NCBI RefSeq assembly: GCF_037975245.1
Contig: NC_092574.1
Location: 26,766,713-26,830,712, forward strand
Length of the DNA: 64,000 nt
Origin: Apostichopus japonicus
Lineage: Eukaryota > Echinodermata > Holothuroidea > Aspidochirotida > Stichopodidae
Reading direction: 5' to 3'
Positions within the stretch are counted from its first letter, which is position 1, and each line of letters begins with the position of its first letter. This document shows positions 23,016 through 32,640 of the stretch, in pieces. The notes under the pieces are model-generated. The model ran no database searches, was not told where the DNA came from, and saw only the letters and a program-made list of their open reading frames with translations. A program made the translations under genes and the position numbers.

Positions 23016-24069
23016 TTAAACAGCATCTCTAGCAGACATTTCTGTGTGACTGCACAGTTTAACATTTGCTATTCCCATAAGAACTTCCTCTTGTCGTGAA
23101 TGTTTCAATCTCAACTGCAAACCTTGTACTATTGCATGCCTCTTGCTTTCATTGACACAGATCACAAAGGGAAAGCCAAACTTACGAGTATACTTATCAT
23201 TCAAGTCTGTGATGAGTTCAAGGTCATCCGAGGATAACGTTAGAAGACCTGCTCTTCTGCTTGGTTCGTTGATGTCTCTAAAACTATTACTGGCTATGGC
23301 AAGTCTGGAGGGCAGATCAGGGTAGCATCTTAACAATCCTTCCTTACCTATTTCACAAGAAGAGAAATGAGCATTTGCAAAACATAGCTATATTAAGTCT
23401 GTATCAAATTGAAAGGTTTGAGAAAGTTTTGAAGGTTTGTTGATGAAAAATTTCAATTTGGACACCACAAGAGGATGACAGGGAGAGTAATTCTATTTGA
23501 AAAACCATCATTAAACCTGATTCCTGGCATGGAGTCAAATTTATCTGTATTTTTGGTATTCCAATGGTGTCGAGAGATAGGGTGACTCAGTTTTGCTTCA
23601 TTCTTTAAATTCCCCTGGATGAGGAAGCTATAAACAGCTTAGTGGCTTTTAAAATGGCCATACAACCACCCAGTCAGTGCAAAAGTTTTATGATTTACAT
23701 GGAGTGTACGACACACCCTGTTTCAGCCTTTGTAATTTTGCCTTGATACGATTTAACTTTCTCATAACTTCCTACATGGGTGAGACACTTTCATCCAAAA
23801 AGCTTTTCATTTGACTTCTAATAGTTGACACTTGTGTACACTTGACACAACTTTAGCAGTTGTATGCTAAATGGAGACTCACCCTGAAAAGGAAGATTAT
23901 CCAGAAACTTACAGAGAGTTGCGTGTAAATCCCTTACGCTACAGAATGGTCTATCAGACCAGGCTGCTAATGGTATCATGGGAGTCTTAGCAACAACATT
24001 TGCCAGATAGTCACCAAACTCTTTGTAGCCTAAATTGTTGATGTCTTCAAGAGATTTCACTTTAGCCAT
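23016..24069 (-). CDS. URAD: URAD-like OHCU decarboxylase homologue, active site altered
   Basis: Exons 24069-23883 and 23347-23016 join in phase 1 (FQG-KEGLLRCYPDL) and give 172 residues; human URAD is 173. Family features seen are WSDRPF near 37-42, the LLRC.PDL motif and KFGFPFV. URAD decarboxylates OHCU to (S)-allantoin after uricase and HIU hydrolase. Known catalytic His67 and Glu87 (zebrafish numbering) align with Tyr71 and Pro91, with identical spacing, and the C-terminal substrate Arg161 aligns with Glu. This suggests a pseudoenzyme or a diverged function. The C-terminus is DAV, not a PTS1 peroxisomal signal. The ATG lies in good context (GCCATGG); a possible acceptor (ATATAG) just upstream suggests a 5' noncoding exon. 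Exon 1 is within segmental duplication copy A; exon 2 is outside it. Confidence 0.9.
23659..23836. repeat. 178-bp dispersed repeat, copy 2, in URAD-like intron
   Basis: Second copy of the repeat at 19925-20102, same plus-strand orientation. It lies inside the only intron of the URAD-like gene and ends next to the start of duplication copy A. Confidence 0.8.
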
Positions 24070-24084
24070 GGCAACAATTCCCCT

Positions 24085-25699
24085 ATATGCAAAGAAAGAA
24101 AGACAGAAACACCAACATACAATACTGAAACCTCACATGCATAATGTATTCAAAATTGAGCAGCAAGCATACAGTTTAACTAGATTCACCGGCATGAACT
24201 GAGTTTATTAAAATCAAACTGGATTGATCATTCCAAGGTTTACTGGTAATAGTTTTCTTCAGGTACAAATTAATGTTTGACTGAAAGTTTGTTTTTGCAC
24301 CATCAGCAACCAGAGCTGAGAAGATATTAATACAACTTACAAGATCATACTGTACAATACCACTATCCCTGTTTTGTTTTACTTAGCAAATTTGCAAACA
24401 AGAGATTATGTTCTTGAATCCTGAATCCAAAGAAACATAATGTTGCATCAACTTTGAGTAAATCTGAAGCTTAATAAAAGACATTGGAACCAAGAGACAT
24501 TTTTCCCATGACATGTACTTTCTTCAAAATATTCCTTCAATACTTGAATGTCAAAGACAGCAGGTTTGAGTAGTGCCAAGAAACCTTCCATAAGCAAGAC
24601 TTACCTGTACCTTCAAAATACATGCAAGGATACAAGCAGTGGTTCAGTACATTCATGAAATATAAATTATCATTTCTAAAAATTGACTCCACAAACTTAC
24701 AAATTACAGAAAAAAAGGAATGATTTCCAAAAAGCCATTTTTGTACTTAAATCATTGCTTTAGGCATACTGTACTTATTCATTGTTAAGTAGGCTACTTA
24801 AAAAATATATTTGCTACCTACTGTTACTATGAAGTAAACAACATATCACCAACTTTGTATAATTTTGTAAGCCTACTATAGAGGCAAAAACTGCATCATT
24901 GAAGTTTAAGAAAACTAGGAAAGGGAAATTCCAAAGATTTTTCAAAACAATTAGGAAACAATTTAGATACGGTACCTTTAAATTATACCCCATTGATATT
25001 GGGTATGAATATTATATTTGTATAATTTCTGAAAGCTTTATGGATATTGTTTCAGACATTTCATGTTAACCTACATTATAGCCTACCATGCACTGAAGAT
25101 GAGGTGCAATGAATTTAGCACGCAAACTCTTGTCCTACATTCTCAGTTTAACTTTAAAGGCATTGAAGAATCGCCCAAACAGCGTGCGGCCATCTGGAAA
25201 AAGTCAACTTTCCATTGCTTGCAAGTGACGTTTTGTTTGTGTTGCTACAAAATGCAGACAGTAATGAAACATGATACCTTGTTATCTTTAGCTGGACCTG
25301 AGATGTCGGTCGCTGTATTGTTTGTACCAGAGCCAAATATACGACTCTGGTTTGTACACTGTGCTGTGGGTATTGACTGCAGCTGTATGTACTGACTATA
25401 CACTAGTGTCTATGTACCGATGGTAGCAAGCTGTGTGTGTGTATTTTCTGGGATAGATGGTGGGATAGATGGAACAGAACACTTCTGTTACAACTCATTC
25501 GAAACTAGGTCAGATTACCGGCATTAGGTGTTTCTTTTTACACGAGTCTTCACACCCTTTAATTGTATCTTTTACTGACATTACTGTGTTCTCACAATCT
25601 CCGTAACCATTTCATTGTTTCAAGTTTACAAGATGTTTTAGGAATAAGATATGGCTCAATATGTGAACATTTAGGTTTACGGGCATGCTATCATGATGT
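24085..25699. other. Noncoding interior of duplication copy A
   Basis: No gene recognised. A 110-codon plus-strand frame at 25063-25395 also exists in copy B, but all four differences between the copies change the amino acid, which argues against coding. Confidence 0.5.
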
Positions 25700-25708
25700 A
25701 AACAACAA

Positions 25709-25976
25709 CAAAGTGGCTATTCTTACGACTATTCGTAAGAATAATTTCCGATTGAGCATGCGCAGTTGCTATTTTTATGACAGGAGTACTATTTTTTACG
25801 ACCAGGAGTAACAATAATTTCCGGTTAGGGTTAGGATTGGGGTTTAGGGTTAAAGTTAGGGTTACCCCTACTACATGCGCAGTTGCTTTATTTACTTTAC
25901 TACGCTTGAATTCGCCCTTGTCATAAGAATAGTTTATAAATAATTGTTACGACTAGTCGTAAGAATAGCCACGGCC
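25709..25976. mobile_element. MITE with 9-bp TSD and TTAGGG-like core, copy 2
   Basis: Same family as 18619-18874. It is flanked by AAACAACAA at 25700-25708 and 25977-25985. Copy B of the segmental duplication keeps the single, unoccupied AAACAACAA at 49848-49856, which proves insertion after the duplication. It contains an extra telomere-like unit compared with copy 1. Confidence 0.92.
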
Positions 25977-27498
25977 AAACAACAATGGCTTATCTAATTA
26001 AATTATGGCCTACACTAGCCGTATACTGGCATAGGACCACTGATCTACACTAACTGGATAGGCCGCGCGGCTCCGTTTGTGAAGCAGCCGGAAGTGACTC
26101 AGCGGCCATGTTGGGATATTCAAAACATCACCGCACGCACATACAGGGCATACTGTACGTTGCTATGTCGGTCGGTGGCCGAGAAGGTGATGCGAAGAGA
26201 TGCCAAGGAAGGGAAGTGAATGTCGCAGAAACAAACCTTATTGATCAAGGAAGTGAAGGTGAACATTTGAACCCCTGAGAAATATGTGTTATGCCAGACT
26301 AAAATGGTTAATATGCCTATTTTCAGTGCAGGAAAAGATATGGAATGGGTCGTCTGTACAGAGACAGACGCTGCAACTGCATTGCAATACAAAGTCTATG
26401 GTATACGTCGGGCTAGGAACTTGAGTGGCATCCCTTCCTCCATGGTTAGGGCCTTTTAATTTCAAGAAAAATGTTAAGCGTTTCTTCTAAATTCACTTTA
26501 AATTGGGGGAAAGAATATCATAACTGGACGAGGCTACACCATCCATGCAACAAACTACATGTATCGCTATCTAGTACTGGGGAGGGCAGATATTAAATTT
26601 TGAGGTGGCTCGCAGGGTTACAAAATTTGAGTTAATTTCCATCTAGAAACTAAAAATGCGAGTTCCATGATAAATAAAAAAAATAGGAGGGAAAAATTCC
26701 ATGTGTTCTCAGGAAAAACTTGTCGCATAGGGTTTTTGCATGCGGCTGGGGTCTTAAGGCAGTGTGTCCAGTCTAGTAATACAGTGGCGGCGGAACCGGG
26801 GGGGCTTGGGGGGGCTCAGCCCCCCAATAAAAAATGTTGAGGGGGCAAATGCATGATAAGCCCCCCCAATATTTACCAAGGCTCCGAAACGTGCATCTGC
26901 CCATTTTTCAATGCATACTTGTCGATCTGTCCGATGCACACGTATGCTCTATACAGGTAGGTGTAATAATTTTAGTAATTGCTGGGGGACCATCGGCCCG
27001 TCCCCTGGCTATAGACCACATTGTCACCCCAACCGCGTCTTCACGCGGTTGGGAAGCAGTGAAAAGTGGAAGCAGTGAGTGTGAGTACCGGTAAGCGTAA
27101 CACAACTTCGTCTTAGGCAATGACTTGCCTCATTTCAGCCAGTTCTCCAACATCCCCTTACTTAGTGACGGAGCGTCCATATATACAGTCAGGGGGCGGA
27201 TGCCCCCCCCCCCTGACGGACTCAAATGGACTGCTGGCGCCCTTTTCAGCTTTTCACTACTTTTTACTTATTCGCGATTTTTGACTATTTTATTGCGCTC
27301 TCATATACCTATTGACATTTGTCATATTCTGTTGGTTTAATTTTCCGACAAAATGGCGACGACACCTATTTATTCTCCGTTTATCTGCAAATTAGCAAGG
27401 CCCCGGAAAGGGTCATTTCCTGCAATCTAGGAAGTATCTTTACTCAAAAATTTTCTGTACGCTCCGCGCCAACCTGTGGTGGCGCTCCGCTTAGATAG

Positions 27499-28644
27499 TG
27501 TAACGCGCCGTCCTCGGTGGTGAGCGCAAGGAAGAGTGGAAATGCGGGAACACAGGAATGAGGCTGTCGACAGGAGATATTAAAGTTTACCCGTTTATTT
27601 ACGATCAATGTACATGTCAAGATGGTGCACAGTGGTCGTGCATTACAGAGGCAATTATTAAATACGAAACCAGGTTTTAACAAATGCTTAGAAGTCGGTG
27701 AAGTTAAATACAACACTGTATATTACTAATGGCGGGTCTCGACACGGAGGGCAGAACGATAGACTTCGGCGCTGAAGATTGGGCTATGGTGAATTGCGGC
27801 GCAGTCGGCGGATTGGTGAACGGCGGCGCAGTTGGCGGATTGGTGAACTGCGGCGCGGATTGGTGATCGGCGGCGCAGTTGGCGGATTGGTGATCAGCGG
27901 CGCAGTCGGCGGATTGGTGAACGGCGGCGCAGTTGGCGGATTGGTGAACTGCGGCGCAGTTGGCGGAATGGTGAACAGCGGCGCAGTCGGCGGATTGGTG
28001 AACGGCGGCGCAGTTGGCGGATTGGTAAACTGCGGCGCGGATTGGTGATCGGCGGCGCAGTCGAACCGAAGTGTTGAACCTGGTCTTCTAGGTTATTTTA
28101 CTCGTCTTCCGGTCCTACTTCCTGGGCTGTTCCACCACTGTTTTTGCCAATAGAAGACTCGTTCGTCTCCTAACTCATGGTCAGAATCGTTCTACCCCTC
28201 CTATTCCGAGCCGGGAACCGCCCCTCGTCCGAGCCCGCAGTTGCTTTTAAACAGAAACTACTTCCTATACCTATAACGTGTGAACCTACACTTAAACCTA
28301 TTAGAAACATAAACCACGCCCAGTCTACAACCATCAACCAATAAAACACAATTAAATACGACATGCGTGCTGGTTAAGATTTACCCAGACCTAACATTTT
28401 TGGCCCCCCGGAACGTAAACTAGACGTCCTACTCAGTGACCTCCAAAATCGGTCAACAAGAGAGAATTCCCCCTTAACAGTTGTTCATAAATCAAGCAAG
28501 TGACACCCTTATACGGTTTTATCTAATAAACAATTCCCGTAAAGCGTCTAATAATGTAAAGAATCAACCCAAGTTAAAACATTTGATTGGAGAAAATACA
28601 TGTTAACGCTAACGACACACAATGAGCTTTGACGTGTCGTTACA
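27499..28644. mobile_element. Probable solo LTR (1,146 bp) nested in a hAT MITE
   Basis: The insertion starts TGTAACG and ends CGTTACA, flanked by ATAG at 27495-27498 and 28645-28648. TG...CA ends, short imperfect inverted termini and a 4-bp TSD fit a solo LTR of Ty3/gypsy type. It is longer than most and contains its own minisatellite. A non-LTR origin cannot be excluded. No protein-coding remnant is seen; an AATAAA lies near 28340. Confidence 0.65.
27780..28070. repeat. 27-bp GC-rich minisatellite inside the solo LTR
   Basis: Tandem units of about 27 bp built on CGGCGGCGCAGT(T/C)GGCGGATT followed by GGTGAA. About ten copies, some shortened. In one plus-strand frame it reads as NGGAVGGLV repeats, which is an effect of the 27-bp period rather than a gene. 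Confidence 0.9.
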
Positions 28645-29813
28645 ATAGTGTCGAAAGCGCCCCTACAGACCATTCTTGCCCTCCCTGACCAATACTCTAG
28701 CTCCGCCACTGCCCTTACTACACTCAAAAACATCATTGCGAGAACACTACGAGTAATAGCTACTCTCTTAAAAAACCATCGAATATACAAATTACAATGT
28801 TTTTACAGACTTTTACGTGCAATCTGAGAAATTGCAGGCTTGAGACCCATATTTTAGGGCTGGGTATTCGCAGCATAAAACACTCGGAAAGTGCCGTTTC
28901 CGGCCATTTGGGGGTTTGAAAAAACCCAAAATTTTCTCGTACACTCCGCCCCAACCGATGGTGGCGCTCCGCTTAGTTAGTCTCCACACATTAGCCCCCC
29001 CCCCCAATAATTTTTCCGTTCCGCCGCGCCTGTAGTAATATATGGACGGTCGTTGTCATATGCGCGGTGATGTTTTGAATATCCCAATATGGCCGCTGAA
29101 CAACTTCCGGTGACTTCACGGCTCGCTATACAATCACCGTACGCGCAGCCTATCCAGTTAGTGTAGATCAGTGCATAGGACTAAGGTAGGTCCTGACTAA
29201 ATTAAGGCCTACGCTAGTCGTAGGCTGGCCTAAGTTAGCTTATCATCATGGCACAATGAAGTTACGAATTACGGCCTGATAATGAATAAACTAATCCACT
29301 CCTAAGTAAGGCCGCTATCTAACAATATGACTGATTGAAAAACCATTATATAAAACTCAACCTACAGCACAATTACCACGAATAGGCAAAACTCGTATCG
29401 CCAGGCCGAAACTGGGAAATTACAGTCATGAGTAACACTAACAGCTATCGACTAACAGCTATGTAAAACATTGTGTGTTTACTGATCTACACTAGTTTAC
29501 GTACGTACCAGGGCACAGATATCATCGGAACGGTCCCAAAGGACTTGAAACCAGTGACCATTTTGCAGCATTGAAGTAAGCTAATTTTAGAAAATTTCGT
29601 ATACAGTTAGTAGTTGGGGTGTTACTGTGGATATAAGTACGTTGATGCTGTTGAGATTGGGCTAGGTGGGAAAGAGGGTATGGAAAGACCGAGGAAGATG
29701 GGGAAAAAGTTTTGAAGGGAAAGGAATGGGTTTGGACGAGTGTAAGGCCGGGTGTGTCAGAGTTTTTGGATGGATCCTTACTCGCTATTCAACACTGACA
29801 TGTTAGCTATACT

Positions 29814-30170
29814 CAAGGGCGTAGGAACCGGGGGGGGGGGGCTGTAAAAAATAAAGATGGGCGGAAGTATCATTCCCCCCCCCCTGCTTCGCAAGTCAGA
29901 AAACCCCCTTTTCATTTCCAAATGCGAAAAAAAAATCTCATTTGGAGCACCAAATTGCATATAAGGCCAGGTGAAAATGCAAAATTATATACAAAAAGGA
30001 GTGGGTGGGTTGAAGTGTGCTATATTGCACCAAATTGCATCTGAGGCCACCTAGAAATGCAAATAAAAAGCCAAAGGGAAGGGGGACACCCTCCCCTTAG
30101 ACCCCTCCCCAGGCCGGCCATCAGTCTTCAGCCCCCCTCCCCCACTCAAAAGTACCTTCCTACGCCACTG
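29814..30170. mobile_element. hAT-type MITE (357 bp), older than the duplication
   Basis: Same family as 2969-3207. TSD GCTATACT lies at 29806-29813 and 30171-30178. The identical insertion with the same TSD is in copy B at 50537-50894, so it predates the segmental duplication. Confidence 0.9.
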
Positions 30171-30672
30171 GCTATACTGTTGACAGTGGCGTAACCAGCG
30201 GGGAGAGGGTACAAAGGGATACCCAATCAAATGTCTTGCACCCCCACTTGCTCCGAAAATGACATTGGTAATCTAAAGAAATGGACGAAATTTACCAGTG
30301 CATTTATAGGTCTTCTGTATAGACCCCAACTATTGCACGTTATCATGGCAGAGTTTCTTGAGATTACGTTATCGACCTGCCTTGGTCGTATGTCGTAACA
30401 TCACCTCTTTTCACTCATTGGTCTGCAACGCTTGCCACATATTTTTCTTGCATGAGGTTCTTTTGTGTGAACGCTGTGTGATTATAACTACATTATAGAC
30501 ATAGGACATACTTCCACACAGTGTTTACACAAAGAGCCTAATGGTGTTAAGAAGCTATACAGGCTAGCTAATTGCAGAGCATGAGGTTGATTTACGAACG
30601 TGGCAGGTCGATTACGTAATCACAAAACTTTCCTAGCTATAGTGTGCTATAATTGGAGCAGGGAGTTGTTAA

Positions 30673-31249
30673 CAAGGGCGGCGGAACCGGGGGAGGGGGC
30701 ACAGGGGGCACGCGCCCCCACTTTTCCTTAAAAATGTGCCCTTTTTCTACATAAAAATTGAGGTGTCTTAAGTTAGCAAGAGGCCAGGGAACCAGAATGA
30801 ACACTCAGGAAGGGCCGTTTCCGGCCATCTGAGGGGTTTGTAAAACCAAAAATATTCTTGTGCGCTCCGCGCCAACCGATGGTGGCGCTCCGCTCACATA
30901 GTCGTGCATACAACTTTGCAAATCCTGGTTACGCCTGTGCCGTTTAATGAATTTCTGTGGGTCAAACTCAAAGCTATTTCGAATGGGAAAAAATTTGTTA
31001 AGATATTAACATAATCCTTGTTTCCCAATTTGCACATTGGATATTGGAGTGCTAGTATATATGCATATTTTCCGTGAGGTGGGGGGGGGGGGGGGCGTTG
31101 ATGGAGTGATATGTATACGCAAATAAGATAATACAATAAGAATTATAAAGGTCACTAAATATAAGGCTGCATCAGTCCAATCGAATTTCTGCAAAGTGCC
31201 ATTTGATGTCGGTGCCCCCCCCAGATTAAAAGTGATTCCGCCGCCCTTG
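30673..31249. mobile_element. hAT-like element (577 bp) in copy A only
   Basis: Ends CAAGGGCGGCGGAACC and GATTCCGCCGCCCTTG form an inverted repeat. The flanks GTTGTTAA and GTGGTTTA match at 6 of 8 positions, so the TSD is imperfect. The two-box module is present in reverse near 30810-30896. Copy B lacks the element but has a 32-bp palindrome at the corresponding site (51390-51421). Confidence 0.8.
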
Positions 31250-32640
31250 GTGGTTTAACCAGTTCGCGGTTGACGTTGATTCGTAATTGACGGGTATTCT
31301 CAATCTATACCAGCCAATTGCGTCTCAAGTTAAATATTATCCTTTTCATTTTGCTTTCTGTCTTCGCCATCCCCCCCCCCCCTTCGCCACAAACTCTACC
31401 CTACGAGATAACCAGCTATACCATGCTACTTGTAACTCCCTGCTTGTATTTTGTGTATGTTTAAAACCTTATACCATTGTTTTATCATCCGAAACTAATC
31501 CGATATAAGTTGTTATTGGAAGCTGCAGCATGATATATTACGTAATTTCAAGATGGCACAGGTGAATTCACACAGAATGATCATTCATTAGAATATGCCT
31601 AACCGAAATATTGTTTCCCACGACTTTACAGATTTCAGTCGATTAATGTAATAAAACCAATGGACTATGGCCCTTGACAAACACTTTTGTAGTGGCTGAA
31701 TGAAGGAAGCCTAATTCGATGAAACTGACATTCATATACACATTTATTTAAACCATAGTTAGAGTAAATCATAGACAATGGGATAGATTAAAATGTACTG
31801 ATGAAAGAATAGTACAGAAAAAAAGACGACAAAACAATTGAAATGACGAAAAAATGAACCTAATTGTCAAAATCCCATCGCTATACCATGTTTTCTAATT
31901 TTTAAGTTTATCCAAATTCTAAATTTGATTGGGCCAATTAAAAATATTACTGAAACCAGAATGAAAACGCATTGAGGTTTCGATGGCTTCATTGCACTAG
32001 ACTTCTGCTTGTCAACCAGAAACAGCTGTTACAATATTAATTAATGTCCCGAACCAATATGTTGATGTACAATAGACTAAGGCATGGTAAACCCAGGTCA
32101 GTCTATTGTACGTGGCAATACACACCTCCACCAAAAACAATATGATTATTTTACTCAATGTGATGCATCCACACACCAAATATTAGAATTATCAACGATT
32201 CCCATCGTTAGATATCATGTAAAAGGCTTTTCAGAGTTTGACCTCTGGTGACCTCAAATGATATTTGACAAGCAACAGGATTCTTGTACACAATATGGCA
32301 AATCCATATACCATGTAGGCTATATATGAAAAGTATCCATGAGTTCTACCATAAGAAATCATGTTTTAAAGGTTTTCGGGCCTGACAATTGTTTTAAATG
32401 TACTAGTTATTTTGCGACCGTGACTAAAAGTCTACTATCCAAAATGCAAAATTCACTCGCCACTATGACTGCTGTTCAAATCTCCATAGTACTGATCTGC
32501 AACATCAATACTTTCTATGAACAAAATGTTTAGCACTTAGGCAGTTGCATGGTGCTACGTAATTGCACATTGGAAAATTATGTTTCTGTGCAGTATGAAA
32601 TTTAAACTTTGTTCCACCAGAAGTAAGGGATTAACTAAGT
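31250..32640. other. Duplicated noncoding sequence
   Basis: Matches copy B 51420-52493 and 54024-54330. No gene recognised; only short unsupported frames. Confidence 0.45.

Larger units (their letters stand above)
27163..28711 (-). mobile_element. hAT MITE (reverse copy of 17074-17465), interrupted
   Basis: Reverse-complement copy of the 392-bp MITE. Its ends are TAGTGACGGAGC (mutated) and GCTCCGCCACTG, with a perfect 8-bp TSD CCCTTACT at 27155-27162 and 28712-28719. The element is split at 27498 by the LTR-like insertion 27499-28644; its two halves rejoin exactly after removal of that insertion and one ATAG. Confidence 0.92.
26782..29032. mobile_element. hAT-type element nested in the outer transposon, 8-bp TSD
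   Basis: The left end is CAGTGGCGGCGGAACCGG and the right end CCGTTCCGCCGCGCCTG. A perfect 8-bp TSD TAGTAATA lies at 26774-26781 and 29033-29040. The right arm carries the two-box module in reverse (about 28880-28976). It resembles the element at 30673-31249. It is interrupted by the hAT MITE at 27163-28711. Confidence 0.85.
26038..29173. mobile_element. Outer DNA transposon, ~100-bp TIRs, 8-bp TSD (host of a nest)
   Basis: The left end CACTGATCTACACTAACTGG is mirrored at the right end, and similarity of the inverted arms extends about 100 bp (to ATATTCAAAACATCACCGC). The TSD is CATAGGAC at 26030-26037 and 29174-29181. The empty site is present once in copy B at 49901-49908. Without the elements nested inside, it is about 0.9 kb and non-autonomous. 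8-bp TSDs fit hAT or P-type elements; the superfamily is unresolved. Confidence 0.9.

Noticed and set aside
25063-25395. 110-codon frame conserved in both duplication copies (also 49220-49552)
   Set aside because: All four nucleotide differences between the copies change the amino acid and none are silent, so there is no sign of protein constraint. The similarity is explained by the duplication.
26120-26392. Possible transposase or THAP-domain fragment in the outer transposon
   Set aside because: No Cys/His spacing or catalytic motif could be identified; the frame is short and overlaps the TIR.
27779-28048. Gly/Val/Leu repeat protein
   Set aside because: It is the translation of the 27-bp minisatellite inside the LTR-like insertion.
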